From a virus, in the IMG/VR virus record IMGVR_UViG_3300007511_001983, positions 1 through 64,000 of that record: 64,000 nucleotides of DNA. The stretch is one strand, 5' to 3'. Both the position numbers and the translations under genes were made by a program. The notes under the pieces were generated by a model. That model made no database searches. It saw only the letters and a list, made by a program, of their open reading frames with translations, and was not told the origin of the DNA. Positions 44,281 through 53,586 of the stretch are shown here, piece by piece (positions within the stretch are counted from its first letter, which is position 1; the number at the start of each line of letters is the position of its first letter).

Positions 44281-44808
44281 ATGAGATTAAAAAGAGTCGC
44301 CGCCCCAGCCAGAATCTATAAAGATATCAAATCTCTGAGAGAGGGAATCCTCAAGACTGCAGAACCGTCAGAGGTTGTGGTTGCAACGTCAGGCGGATTT
44401 GATCCAATGCATGTAGGTCACTTGCGCTGTATTCAAGATGCTGCCGAGCTCGGTGATATCTTGGTTGTCATCGTCAATAGCGATGAATTTTTGCAACGAA
44501 AAAAAGGATTTGCATTCATGCCCCATCAAGAGAGAATGGAAATCATCGCCGGAATTGCAGGTGTTGATTATGTTGTGGGCTGGGACGATGGATCTCAAAC
44601 TGTGACAGGTGCATTAGATATCCTCCAGCCGGCGATCTTTGCCAAGGGCGGAGACAGAGATGCTGCGTCCAACGTTCCCGAGTATGATCTATGCGACAAG
44701 ATCGGCTGTGAGGTTAAGTTCAACATCGGCGGAGGTAAGATCCAGTCAAGCACCAACCTAATCAGTAACAGCGCCCTTCAATTTGAAACAGACGATAAAA
44801 AGAAATGA
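44281..44808 (+). CDS. HldE/RfaE2-like nucleotidyltransferase
   Basis: 175 residues. TSGGFDPMHVGHLRCIQDAAELGD (HxGH at 44-47), MPHQERMEIIAGIAGVDYVV and IFAKGGDRD match the adenylyl/cytidylyltransferase family of ADP-heptose and related sugar activation. The final IQSSTNLI replaces the STxxI motif. Probably activates a sugar phosphate; third nucleotidyltransferase-type gene of the window. Confidence 0.85.
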   Translation: MRLKRVAAPARIYKDIKSLREGILKTAEPSEVVVATSGGFDPMHVGHLRCIQDAAELGDILVVIVNSDEFLQRKKGFAFMPHQERMEIIAGIAGVDYVVGWDDGSQTVTGALDILQPAIFAKGGDRDAASNVPEYDLCDKIGCEVKFNIGGGKIQSSTNLISNSALQFETDDKKK

Positions 44809-45245
44809 AGCTAATTACATCATTCATATGTCTGACCAAAGATCTGGGCGTTCACAATAACCTCTTCGGGGGAGTCCTTTTGTCACATCTCGATCAAGCC
44901 GGCGGCGTTCTTGCAGCAGAGTCATGCCAGACTCCGAGAATGGTAACAGTCAAAATGGATGAAGTTGAGTTTTTACTACCGGTCAAGGCAGGAAACGTAA
45001 TTAAGATCTACGGTAAGGTTGCAGAATATGGCAACACGTCAATAACGCTGGAACTCGAGGCTCGAAAAGAATCTGCATACACAATGAAGCAAAAGGTTGT
45101 TTGCTCAACACGCATCAAGTTTGTTAGAATCGATGAAGATGGCGACCCAGTTCCGATCTCAGAGCGCGCCAAAAAGGGTGAATCACCTAGCACAACCCGG
45201 GAAAAATTAGAAGAAATTCAAAAATGGCGTGAAGGCCTAAAATAA
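44805..45245 (+). CDS. Hotdog-fold acyl-CoA thioesterase
   Basis: 146 residues. NNLFGGVLLSHLDQAGGVLAAESC is the acyl-CoA thioesterase active-site helix (YciA/Acot type), followed by VEFLLPVKAGNVIKIYGKV. Hydrolyses acyl-CoA esters. In a phage it would adjust host lipid or CoA pools; adjacent to PEP synthase, so part of a metabolic pair. Confidence 0.85.
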   Translation: MKLITSFICLTKDLGVHNNLFGGVLLSHLDQAGGVLAAESCQTPRMVTVKMDEVEFLLPVKAGNVIKIYGKVAEYGNTSITLELEARKESAYTMKQKVVCSTRIKFVRIDEDGDPVPISERAKKGESPSTTREKLEEIQKWREGLK

Positions 45246-45256
45246 AGAACGGTAAA

Positions 45257-47746
45257 ATGTCAAAATATACAATTGATTTGAAGGACCTTCGTCTCACAGA
45301 CATTGAGAAGGTCGGCGGAAAGAGTGCCTCTCTGGGAGAGATGATTCAATCACTGTCTGAGATCGGTGTCAATATCCCGGGCGGCTTTGCAGTTACAGTC
45401 CAGGCATACAGAGACTTCCTCGCAGCTAATGGCCTCGAAGACAAAATCAGAAAGCTAATCGAATCATGCGACGTTGATGACCTTGTCCAGCTCAGGCAAA
45501 TTGGCACTCAGATCAGAGAGATGATTCGTCAGTGTGAGTTCCCAGATGATATGCGCGCCGAGATCAAGATTGCCTATGAGGAGCTCTCCCAGAGATATGG
45601 CCAGGATATCACAGATGTTGCTGTGAGATCTTCCGCCACTGCAGAGGATTTACCGGATGCCTCTTTCGCCGGCCAGCAGGAGACGTTTCTGAATGTTCGA
45701 GGCTGGAAGGGCGTTCTAACTGCAACCCGCAATTGCTTCGCGTCCCTCTTTACTGACAGAGCGATATCATACCGAACCACATTCAATTACGATCACTTCG
45801 ATGTAGGACTCTCAGCTTGCGTTCAAAAGATGGTCAGGTCAGATCTCGGAGCTTCAGGCGTCGCATTCTCGCTGGACACGGAGTCTGGATTCAAGGATGT
45901 AGTTCTCATTAACGGTTCGTGGGGTTTGGGTGAGATGGTGGTGCAAGGAGCTGTATCACCGGATGAGATGCTGGTATTCAAGCCTACACTAAAGAGCGGA
46001 TACACGCCGATCATTGAAAAGCGGATGGGTGACAAAGACAAGAAGATGATCTACTCTGACAACCCAGGTGAGAGAACAAAAATCATCTCTGTCTCACCTG
46101 ACCAGCAAGGATCATTTTGTATCGATGACGAGATGGTTCTCAAGCTAGCCGATTGGGTATGCAAGATTGAAACATACTACACAAACCTCCGCGGAACGTG
46201 GTGTCCGATGGATGTTGAGTGGGCTGTTGATGGTTTGACGCACGAGCTATATATCGTGCAAGCCCGCCCGGAGACAATCCACTCTCAACGCCAGCAAGAC
46301 GTGATAACTGAATATCATGTCAATGACCCGCTCCGCGCCAAACGCTTAATTGCAAAAGGTGTTGCAGTTGGTGATGGAATATCAACGGGTAAAGTTCGAA
46401 TCATGTATTCACTCGACGGCCGTGACGGCGGATCTGACGAGACAGATTTTGAACCCGGCGATGTGCTAGTGACAGAGATGACTGATCCAGACTGGGAGCC
46501 TATAATGAAAAAGGCAGCAGCCATCATCACCAACCGAGGGGGCAGAACCTGCCATGCAGCAATTGTCGCCCGTGAGATGGGAATTCCAGCAGTGGTCGGT
46601 GCCAAAGGTTTAGACAAAAGGCTTTCCACAAAATGCCTAAATGAAGGACAGATCGTTACCGTATCATGCGCTGAGGGAGACGTTGCCAATATTTACGACG
46701 GGATTGTGCTATATGAATCGTTAACCACAAAGCTGAGTGACCTGGCTGAGACCCATACACCGATCATGATGAACGTAGGATCACCCGACCAAGCATTTAA
46801 ATTTGCTGCCATACCCAATGCGGGAGTCGGCTTGGCGCGCGAAGAGTTCATCATCAACAACTACATTCAGGCACACCCGATGGCGCTGCTTAAGCATCGA
46901 GAAGTAGGCGACCCGGAGCTCACAGCAAAGATTGAAGATTTGACGAAGGGTTATGAAAGTGAAGAAGAGTTCTTTATCAAGCGTCTATCGTATGGTATTG
47001 CAAAGATCGCGTCAGCATTCTATCCCAACGAAGTAATCGTCAGGTTTAGCGACTTTAAATCCAACGAATACCGAGGTCTGCTAGGCGGAGAACACTTCGA
47101 GCCTACGGAAGAGAATCCAATGCTCGGCTGGAGAGGCGCATCACGCTATTACTCACCCGAATACCGAGAAGCGTTTGGGATGGAGTGCAAAGCCATTCGT
47201 CGAGTTCGCGAAAAGATGGGCCTGAAGAATGTGACAGTGATGATTCCATTCTGCCGAACAGTCGGCGAACTCCACAAAGTATATGATGTCATGAGTGCTT
47301 ACGGACTTGAACGAGGCCGAGAGGACCTAAAAGTATTTTTAATGGCTGAGCTACCATCCAACGTAATCCTTGCTGGTGAATTTGCAAAACACATTGATGG
47401 ATTCTCAATCGGAAGCAACGATCTAACGCAGCTTACTCTCGGCTTAGACAGAGACAGTGAGCTGGTCCAGCATCTCTACGATGAGAGAGATGACGCTGTA
47501 AAGAAGATGCTAGCAATGGTAATCTGTCAGGCTAAAGCCTGCGGTGTCAAAGTCGGAATATGCGGCCAGGGTCCATCTGATTTTCCAGATCTGGCAGCGT
47601 TCCTTGTTCTGCAGGGAATTGATTCAATTTCTGTGACTCCGGATAGTATGTTAAAGACCCGAAGGGCTATATATGATATAGAGCATAGAAATCTAATCCA
47701 AGGACGGAATAGAGAGTATAATAATCCCAACGAAGGAAATAAATGA
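45257..47746 (+). CDS. ppsA: Phosphoenolpyruvate synthase
   Basis: 829 residues, full three-domain enzyme. ATP-grasp N-terminal part (VGGKSASLGEM, VRSSATAEDLPDASFAGQQ), the phosphohistidine domain with GGRTCHAAIVARE (His433) and the PEP/pyruvate barrel ending GICGQGPSDFPDLA with catalytic Cys. Converts pyruvate and ATP to PEP, AMP and phosphate. A likely host-metabolism gene. ATGA overlap with ftsH. Confidence 0.93.
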   Translation: MSKYTIDLKDLRLTDIEKVGGKSASLGEMIQSLSEIGVNIPGGFAVTVQAYRDFLAANGLEDKIRKLIESCDVDDLVQLRQIGTQIREMIRQCEFPDDMRAEIKIAYEELSQRYGQDITDVAVRSSATAEDLPDASFAGQQETFLNVRGWKGVLTATRNCFASLFTDRAISYRTTFNYDHFDVGLSACVQKMVRSDLGASGVAFSLDTESGFKDVVLINGSWGLGEMVVQGAVSPDEMLVFKPTLKSGYTPIIEKRMGDKDKKMIYSDNPGERTKIISVSPDQQGSFCIDDEMVLKLADWVCKIETYYTNLRGTWCPMDVEWAVDGLTHELYIVQARPETIHSQRQQDVITEYHVNDPLRAKRLIAKGVAVGDGISTGKVRIMYSLDGRDGGSDETDFEPGDVLVTEMTDPDWEPIMKKAAAIITNRGGRTCHAAIVAREMGIPAVVGAKGLDKRLSTKCLNEGQIVTVSCAEGDVANIYDGIVLYESLTTKLSDLAETHTPIMMNVGSPDQAFKFAAIPNAGVGLAREEFIINNYIQAHPMALLKHREVGDPELTAKIEDLTKGYESEEEFFIKRLSYGIAKIASAFYPNEVIVRFSDFKSNEYRGLLGGEHFEPTEENPMLGWRGASRYYSPEYREAFGMECKAIRRVREKMGLKNVTVMIPFCRTVGELHKVYDVMSAYGLERGREDLKVFLMAELPSNVILAGEFAKHIDGFSIGSNDLTQLTLGLDRDSELVQHLYDERDDAVKKMLAMVICQAKACGVKVGICGQGPSDFPDLAAFLVLQGIDSISVTPDSMLKTRRAIYDIEHRNLIQGRNREYNNPNEGNK

Positions 47747-49575
47747 GAAACTCTATAAGAAACGCCAATCCAAGAACGTTGGGACTTTGGTTTATGGCCC
47801 TCGCGATAATTTTCTTTTTATTGTCATCGCCAGGACACAGAGATAGCAACGTAAGAAAAGTCAGCTATACTGAGATGATTCAACTTATTCAGGAGCTGCC
47901 CGCAGGGAAAGATTCAAAATCAACGCTAACGATTAGCGGAGATAGATGGGAACTGATACAGGATGACGACCCCGGAATCACAACCTCAGTAGGCCCAGTT
48001 ACAGAGGGCTTCCTTGATCTGGCACAAAAGCATCATCCGGGCCTAAAGCTGGTAATATCACCCAGAGAAACACCGTCGGCATTTTGGTCATTCCTGGGCA
48101 GCTTCCTTCCATTCGTTCTTATTTTTGGTATCATATTTTTCTTCGTCAAAAATATGACTAAAACACAAGGCAGGGCAATGGACTTCAATAAAAGCAAGCA
48201 TAAGATCATATTGCCAGGTGAAAATAAAAAGAAATTTTCTGACGTGGCTGGGTGTGATGAGGCAAAGGCAGACCTTGAAGAGGTTGTTGACTATCTCAAA
48301 GATCCAGCTAAGTATTATAAGCTCGGCGCCAAACTACCAAAGGGGATTCTATTAGCAGGCCCGCCCGGAACAGGCAAGACACTTTTAGCTCAGGCCCTCG
48401 CCGGCGACGCCGGCGTTCACTTTCTAACCATCTCAGGTTCAGACTTCGTTGAAATGTTTGTTGGTGTTGGTGCATCTCGAGTCAGAGATTTGTTTGAAGC
48501 AGCAGAGATGCTCGCGCCTGCCATTATATTCATTGATGAGATCGACGCCGTCGGTCGCCAGCGCGGTGCAGGCATGGGCGGAGGCAACGATGAACGTGAA
48601 CAAACACTCAACCAGCTCCTCGTCGGAATGGATGGCTTTGAAGAAAACAGCGGGATTATGGTTCTTGCTGCATCCAACCGACCCGATGTCCTCGATCCGG
48701 CACTTCTCAGACCCGGGCGCTTCGACCGCCGCGTTACAGTTGGTCGCCCAGACATTAAAGGCCGCGCAGAGATCCTGAGGATTCATCTCAGAGACATTCC
48801 GCTGGATCCAGGTGTAGATATTCAAGTCATAGCACGATCAACACCAGGGATGACAGGAGCAGATCTAGCTAATCTGTGCAATGAAGCAGCATTGAATGCG
48901 GCGAAGGACAATAGAGAGAAGGTAATTGATACTGACTTCGAAGTCGCCAGAGACAAAGTTACAATGGGATCCCCTCGAAAATCTATGATCATGTCTGATG
49001 AGCAAAAGCTAGCCACAGCAAGACACGAGGCAGGACATGCTGTCGTGGCATTCCATACAAAGACCTCAGATCCACTGCACAAGGTTACCATTATTCCTCA
49101 CGGCGGAGCACTCGGTTTGACAATGCAACTACCCGAAGAGGACAAGCATTGCTCAACACATGAAGAGTATGAAGACAGAATCAAGGTATTGCTCGGCGGT
49201 TATCTAGCTGAGAAGATGTATTACGGCGACAAGGGCTCAACAACAGGTGTCAAGAATGACCTCCAGCGTGTTAAGGCAATTGCTGCAAGCATGGTCAAAG
49301 AGTTCGGTATGTCGCCATTAGGCCCGATCTACAACGCCACCGGAAATGACAGCCCATTCTTAGGTCGAGAAATGGGGACAGCTAGAAAATCAGATCTGAG
49401 CGAAGTGGTTTCTGCCCGAATCGACAAGGAGATCCGGAACGTGATTGAATCATCTCTCGAAGCAGCACAAGATATTTTGACAAAGAACAAAGCAGTAATG
49501 GACAAGATGGTTGATGATCTGATGGAGCATGAAACGCTCAATGCAGACCAGCTTAATAAAGTTCTGTTAACATAA
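47743..49575 (+). CDS. ftsH: ATP-dependent zinc metalloprotease FtsH
   Basis: 610 residues with two transmembrane segments (about 14-28 and 112-130). AAA+ Walker A GPPGTGKT at 206-213, [15 protein letters not shown], second region of homology ([19 protein letters not shown]), and protease site HEAGH at 428-432. Membrane-anchored protease with likely targets among host membrane or regulatory proteins. Full length and all motifs intact. Confidence 0.96.
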   Translation: MRNSIRNANPRTLGLWFMALAIIFFLLSSPGHRDSNVRKVSYTEMIQLIQELPAGKDSKSTLTISGDRWELIQDDDPGITTSVGPVTEGFLDLAQKHHPGLKLVISPRETPSAFWSFLGSFLPFVLIFGIIFFFVKNMTKTQGRAMDFNKSKHKIILPGENKKKFSDVAGCDEAKADLEEVVDYLKDPAKYYKLGAKLPKGILLAGPPGTGKTLLAQALAGDAGVHFLTISGSDFVEMFVGVGASRVRDLFEAAEMLAPAIIFIDEIDAVGRQRGAGMGGGNDEREQTLNQLLVGMDGFEENSGIMVLAASNRPDVLDPALLRPGRFDRRVTVGRPDIKGRAEILRIHLRDIPLDPGVDIQVIARSTPGMTGADLANLCNEAALNAAKDNREKVIDTDFEVARDKVTMGSPRKSMIMSDEQKLATARHEAGHAVVAFHTKTSDPLHKVTIIPHGGALGLTMQLPEEDKHCSTHEEYEDRIKVLLGGYLAEKMYYGDKGSTTGVKNDLQRVKAIAASMVKEFGMSPLGPIYNATGNDSPFLGREMGTARKSDLSEVVSARIDKEIRNVIESSLEAAQDILTKNKAVMDKMVDDLMEHETLNADQLNKVLLT

Positions 49576-49588
49576 AGAATGGATTGAA

Positions 49589-49921
49589 ATGAAGCTATCA
49601 TTAGATACTCTCTCCGGAGACGTAGTAAAAAAGACTGACGTATATACCGTCATCGACAACACAGAGCTAAACAATCTTGTTGTCTCAAAAACAATACTGC
49701 ATCCCGAAATGTCAACATCAGGGCACACACATAAAGGACAAGAAGAAGTATATCAATTTATCTCTGGGCACGGTCTTATGTATGTTGGCAAGGAGACATA
49801 TGATGTCAACTCGGGTGTTACAGTGCTTATTCCTGATGGCGAATTTCACAAAGTCGCCAACTCAAGTGAGTATGAGGATCTAGTATTTATTTGTGTTTTT
49901 GACGGCAATAGAAGTCATTAA
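49589..49921 (+). CDS. Cupin-domain protein
   Basis: 110 residues. GHTHKGQEEVYQFISGHG and PDGEFHKVAN give the two cupin motifs with His/Glu metal ligands. Single-domain cupins include sugar isomerases, oxygenases and binding proteins; none can be chosen. Confidence 0.8.
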   Translation: MKLSLDTLSGDVVKKTDVYTVIDNTELNNLVVSKTILHPEMSTSGHTHKGQEEVYQFISGHGLMYVGKETYDVNSGVTVLIPDGEFHKVANSSEYEDLVFICVFDGNRSH

Positions 49922-49961
49922 TAATATAAAATCTTGATTATTAGACTATAATAAATCATAT

Positions 49962-50049
49962 GGAAAGTTGGCCGAGTGGTCGAAGGCGACGCATTAGAAA
50001 TGCGTTGAGGTGCAAGTCTCCGTGGGTTCGAATCCCACACTTTCCTCCA
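49962..50049 (+). tRNA. tRNA-Ser(AGA)
   Basis: Acceptor stem GGAAAGT/ACTTTCC, D arm, anticodon stem ACGCA/TGCGT with loop TTAGAAA, long variable arm and TPsiC arm GTGGG-TTCGAAT-CCCAC; CCA is encoded (50047-50049). The anticodon reads AGA, for UCU codons, with an unusual A at position 34. The base before CCA is T, not the usual G of serine tRNAs. A TATAAT lies at 49947-49952. Confidence 0.93.
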
Positions 50050-50069
50050 ATTTCTCTGAAGGAGATCGA

Positions 50070-50837
50070 ATGAAGAAGCTCGTTTGTTATATGCTAATGT
50101 TCACAGGTTGCAATAGCGGCAATGATTCTGTCACGCAAGAGGTAAAGTCTGAATACTCATATGAAGATGAAATGGTTAGGGTCTACGCTGACGACGTCAT
50201 TCCAGCCATCAAGCTAAATGAGACTGAACAAAATACACGGGATGCTTCTGTAAAAGTCTTCACGCCCGGCATGGGAAGAGGATCAGGCTGCTATGTAACG
50301 TATAAGGGAACAAATCTTGTCATTACTGCCGCCCATGTAATCAATGACTCTAAGACTAATTGGTTTTGGGTTGTCAACAATAAGCAAAAGGTCAAAGCTC
50401 ACGCTGCTTATTTTAATGGTGCTGAGGACATTGCACTGCTAGCTGTTCCTGATGCAAAGATCGCTGATCCTGTCCCGCTTGCAGTAGAGAATACATATCC
50501 CGATATCGGTGAGGAAATAATCTACTCAGGCTGGCCAGGACACCATTCTCTCTTGACGATCCGCGGCGAAGTTGTAGGATATCAAAAAATCAGCAGGGGC
50601 AAAGAGAAGCTTGTCGTTCATACATACGGTTGGCCCGGGGCCTCGGGATCATGTTTCTTTAATGCAGCTGGGGCAGTTGTTGGTATCCTCGTAGCACTCC
50701 CGGTCGAAAGAGGATATGTTCCGCAGCTTCTTGAGAGCATGGTTTACGCAACCCCCATCAAACATCTGGATCTTGACAAGCTCGACAAGGCTCTTTGCAC
50801 CTTGCCTAAAAATGTTCGACCTGAGATGTGTAAGTAG
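50070..50837 (+). CDS. Lipoprotein-type trypsin-like serine protease
   Basis: 255 residues from ATG 50070 after AAGGAGA. Signal peptide with lipobox (FTGC at about 11-14). Catalytic triad readable: His89 (ITAAHV), Asp120 (EDIALL), Ser192 (GASGS). Fold is S1/Deg-like without a PDZ domain. Predicted to be anchored in the cell envelope facing the periplasm; could process surface or phage proteins. Confidence 0.8.
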   Translation: MKKLVCYMLMFTGCNSGNDSVTQEVKSEYSYEDEMVRVYADDVIPAIKLNETEQNTRDASVKVFTPGMGRGSGCYVTYKGTNLVITAAHVINDSKTNWFWVVNNKQKVKAHAAYFNGAEDIALLAVPDAKIADPVPLAVENTYPDIGEEIIYSGWPGHHSLLTIRGEVVGYQKISRGKEKLVVHTYGWPGASGSCFFNAAGAVVGILVALPVERGYVPQLLESMVYATPIKHLDLDKLDKALCTLPKNVRPEMCK

Positions 50838-50843
50838 GCAATC

Positions 50844-51197
50844 ATGTTACTAGCATTTGTTCTCGCCACTTCACTCCCAGCATATCATCCAGCAGCGCCA
50901 ATAAAATGTGTTAAGTACATGCCGGGATCCAATAGTGTCATACCTGATAACGTCGCGTTTAGATATTCGCCCTCGCAATGGCGAGACAACCAGATGAGAT
51001 GCTATTGTGAAGTCGTCCGACCAATCGAAGGAAGATGCATCAGATCAGGCTACAGTAGATCGCAGTGTAAATCACGAACAACAACTTGGGTCAATGAGAA
51101 CTTCCAGATTGTGGATGCCAACAACAATCAAAATCAAGAAGGGCAAGGAAATAATGCAAGACGAAACTTTATCCTCAATATCAGTCCACGCCACTAA
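50844..51197 (+). CDS. Exported cysteine-containing small protein
   Basis: 117 residues with an N-terminal signal-like hydrophobic stretch (about 2-14) and six cysteines (CVKY, CYCE, CIRS, CKSR) suggesting disulfides outside the cytoplasm. Asn/Gln-rich tail. No family recognised. The 3' end overlaps the pilin gene. Confidence 0.55.
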   Translation: MLLAFVLATSLPAYHPAAPIKCVKYMPGSNSVIPDNVAFRYSPSQWRDNQMRCYCEVVRPIEGRCIRSGYSRSQCKSRTTTWVNENFQIVDANNNQNQEGQGNNARRNFILNISPRH

Positions 51198-51606
51198 AAA
51201 AGGCTTCGTGCTGATGGTGACTTTGATGATGCTAGTGATAATCTCTCTTGTAGCAACGATGTTGTGGCATTCGTCGAATACTGAGATGCTTATTGCAGGA
51301 AATTCTCGCAGAGCTATGCATGCAAAACACTCAGCATCGTCAGGTATTAATCATTTTATGGCAATGGATTTCTATGCTGACGACGTTTATGAAATGCTAG
51401 GCAATATGAACGAAGCACAAATTATTAATACTACGACAATCCCGGGAACAAAGCAATCATATGATGTGAAGGTTACTACATGCTGTGATCAAAATGGAAA
51501 TAGATTGCGCAACGGCCTATTCAAAGTAATCAGCTCAGGATATTATGGTAATATATCGGGATCACATGCTGTTCATGTCCTCGAAGCAACAATCAAAACG
51601 GAATAA
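51154..51606 (+). CDS. PilX-like minor pilin
   Basis: 150 residues from ATG 51154 after AAGGAA. KKGFVLMVTLMMLVIISLVATMLW is a pilin-type N-terminal helix after a prepilin-peptidase-like G-F; TEMLIAGNSRRAMHAKHSASSGI is the PilX N-terminal pattern. The Glu5 of major pilins is missing, as in tip-type minor pilins. It could insert into host type IV pili or the inner membrane and change phage adsorption; function is inference. Confidence 0.7.
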   Translation: MQDETLSSISVHATKKGFVLMVTLMMLVIISLVATMLWHSSNTEMLIAGNSRRAMHAKHSASSGINHFMAMDFYADDVYEMLGNMNEAQIINTTTIPGTKQSYDVKVTTCCDQNGNRLRNGLFKVISSGYYGNISGSHAVHVLEATIKTE

Positions 51607-51612
51607 AAAATT

Positions 51613-52434
51613 ATGAGTCAAATTGAATTAAATCTAAAACCCTGGTATCAAGATCTTTGTGATTATTACAGCGTATCCCCAGAGAAAGCCCTTGAGCTAG
51701 GAACAAGAGCAACAGGAAGAAAGCCAGATTTACCAGGATCAGATACATGTGAACCTGTAGCAGACATGACATTTGAAGATATCTGGGAAAGTAAAGATAG
51801 AAAATCTGTAAAAGATGTATTCCAGTTTTATAAAGATCAAGGCGCGTGGAGCGCGTTTAGACAGTGTGTTCGTCATAAAGATTTGGTGCAATTACATTTG
51901 AATTTTTTGGCGCCGTTCCTGTCGTCAGGAGCCCATGTATGTGAGTATGGCTCGGGTGTTGCCCCGTATATGAATACATTGTTGCAAGCAATCACATCAG
52001 AATCAGATTTAGATATATCAATTGCTGATGTTGATTGTGAGCACTTTAATTTTGCAAAGTGGCGTCTAGATAAGCTTTTGAAAGATAGAAATTTAAAAAA
52101 TGTAAATCTTTTCTCTCACACAATTCAGACAGACGATTTGCCGAAATTCCATAAAAACTTAGATTTGGTAACAATTTTTGAGGTTTTAGAGCATGTGCCA
52201 GATCCAGTCGCAGTTATTAAAAATCTTTATAAACAAATGAATGAAAGCTGTGTTCTTGTAGAGAATTTTATTCTAGCACCTGACGTTCTTGAAGGTGAAG
52301 AGTTTGAAGGACCGGATTTAAAATCCGCCGCATTATTGAGAGATGAGTATCTAGATTTTGTAGAAAAGAATTTTGATTTAATTACAAAAGAAGATGCTAA
52401 TCCTAATGCAACTCGTATTTGGAAAAAGAAATAA
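51613..52434 (+). CDS. Class I SAM-dependent methyltransferase
   Basis: 273 residues. SAM-binding motif VCEYGSGVAPYM, IADVDCEHFNFAKW (acidic motif II) and LVTIFEVLEHVPDP (motif IV-like) identify the fold. Substrate unknown; small-molecule or sugar methylation seems likelier than DNA, as no DNA-MTase NPPY-type motif is seen. Confidence 0.8.
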   Translation: MSQIELNLKPWYQDLCDYYSVSPEKALELGTRATGRKPDLPGSDTCEPVADMTFEDIWESKDRKSVKDVFQFYKDQGAWSAFRQCVRHKDLVQLHLNFLAPFLSSGAHVCEYGSGVAPYMNTLLQAITSESDLDISIADVDCEHFNFAKWRLDKLLKDRNLKNVNLFSHTIQTDDLPKFHKNLDLVTIFEVLEHVPDPVAVIKNLYKQMNESCVLVENFILAPDVLEGEEFEGPDLKSAALLRDEYLDFVEKNFDLITKEDANPNATRIWKKK

Positions 52435-52449
52435 AATTGGGCAGTAAGG

Positions 52450-52722
52450 GTGTCGAAAGACAATAGTAAAAAAAGAATCCTCAAACCTGGCATGCTCGTC
52501 AAATGTGTTGCTGGTGATCTGAGTGTGCATGAAAACGCAGTCATTGTCCGCTATCTTGACGAGGTAGAAAAAGAAGATCTCAGCATGCTCACGAACGACA
52601 GAAGTTATTCCACGAGTGACGTCGTCGAGGTGCTGGTGTCTGACGGGCTGATCGTAGTTCACGAGATATACTGCAAGCCTTATGATATCAAAGTTCCGTG
52701 GGATCACGTATTTAAAGGCTGA
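52450..52722 (+). CDS. G-D-L-V family small protein (array 1)
   Basis: 90 residues, GTG start. Opens the array with LKPGMLVKC; later VIVRYL and VEVLVSDG follow the family plan. First of 20 contiguous small genes sharing the motif x-G-[DTSM]-x-[VI]. No catalytic residues visible; a small SH3/KOW-like barrel is inferred. Confidence 0.55.
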   Translation: MSKDNSKKRILKPGMLVKCVAGDLSVHENAVIVRYLDEVEKEDLSMLTNDRSYSTSDVVEVLVSDGLIVVHEIYCKPYDIKVPWDHVFKG

Positions 52723-52728
52723 GTATAT

Positions 52729-52756
52729 GTGCAAACTGCTCCTCATGTAGTATAAT
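52729..52756 (+). promoter_or_regulatory. GTGCAAAC-N14-TATAAT promoter
   Basis: GTGCAAAC at 52729-52736 and TATAAT at 52751-52756, in the gap before the ATG at 52773; probable main promoter of the array. Confidence 0.6.
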
Positions 52757-52772
52757 CACTACGGAGGCAAAC

Positions 52773-52940
52773 ATGAAGCCAGGCACATTAATCAAGCTAT
52801 CAAGTTCTACCCGAAGGGTCGGTCGTAATGCTGGTCAAGTTGGCGTCATTGTAGGGTATGATCGCTTCTCGCAATTCAGGGTTTTGATCAATGGAGAAAT
52901 TATCAAATATCATGAAACCCAAATCGAAGAAGAACTTTGA
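52773..52940 (+). CDS. G-D-L-V family small protein (array 2)
   Basis: 55 residues after GGAGG. MKPGTLIKL, then GQVGVIVGY and FRVLINGE, a near-minimal version of the family plan. Overlaps the next gene (TTG within its stop). Confidence 0.6.
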   Translation: MKPGTLIKLSSSTRRVGRNAGQVGVIVGYDRFSQFRVLINGEIIKYHETQIEEEL

Positions 52941-53176
52941 ACACTCCTCGCCACCCACCAATCCAAGCCGGCGATCTAATCGAATTCATCGGTAACGATA
53001 TAAGCAACTTCCGAAAAGGCGCCCAAGTAAAGCGAACCCTCGCTGTAGTTCTCACTGATGTCGATTCTGCTAACTGGTGGGATTACCGCGTAGACCTCCC
53101 CTGGGAAGGAACCAGGGTTAACGGTGTATATACTAGCCCTTATCACCCGGAGCTATTATCAAATGAAGAAGGGTGA
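52937..53176 (+). CDS. G-D-L-V family small protein (array 3)
   Basis: 79 residues, TTG start. AGDLIEF motif near residue 12, TLAVVLTDVD, and a WWDYRVDLPWEG segment. The stop overlaps the next gene. Confidence 0.55.
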   Translation: MNTPRHPPIQAGDLIEFIGNDISNFRKGAQVKRTLAVVLTDVDSANWWDYRVDLPWEGTRVNGVYTSPYHPELLSNEEG

Positions 53177-53360
53177 TATGATAAAGTTCCTCGACATCTC
53201 GTTCGAGAGTGGTCTAAAGTTTGTCATCCCATCAGGTCAAAGGATCGGGATCATAATCAGAGAATCGTCTGATAAATCCGAATATGACGTTCAATTCCAC
53301 GACGGAAAACGAATATGGGTCAACGCAGAAAACCTGGAGGTTGTAAGTGAAGCCCGGTGA
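53163..53360 (+). CDS. G-D-L-V family small protein (array 4)
   Basis: 65 residues from ATG 53163. MKKGDMIKFLD, GQRIGIIIRE and YDVQFHDGKRIWV show the three conserved strands clearly. Confidence 0.6.
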   Translation: MKKGDMIKFLDISFESGLKFVIPSGQRIGIIIRESSDKSEYDVQFHDGKRIWVNAENLEVVSEAR

Positions 53361-53583
53361 TATCGTTAAATCAAATACGTCGTCAGCCCCCTGGTGGATG
53401 TCCGGTCAATGTGGGATCGTCACAGCATTTCACCCTTTGCCAAAGCCTTTACGTGATTATAGAAACAATAAAGACATCCAGCCAGGTCCAGCCGCTGATG
53501 TTAGGTGGTTAAAGAGCGGCCGCACAAGTAACACCTCAGTTTCAATGCTTGATATTGTTATGAGTAAAGATGAGAATCAATAG
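53347..53583 (+). CDS. G-D-L-V family small protein (array 5)
   Basis: 78 residues, GTG start in the previous gene's end. MKPGDIVKS, GQCGIVTAF and ADVRWLKSG follow the plan. Confidence 0.6.
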   Translation: MKPGDIVKSNTSSAPWWMSGQCGIVTAFHPLPKPLRDYRNNKDIQPGPAADVRWLKSGRTSNTSVSMLDIVMSKDENQ

Positions 53584-53586
53584 AAG

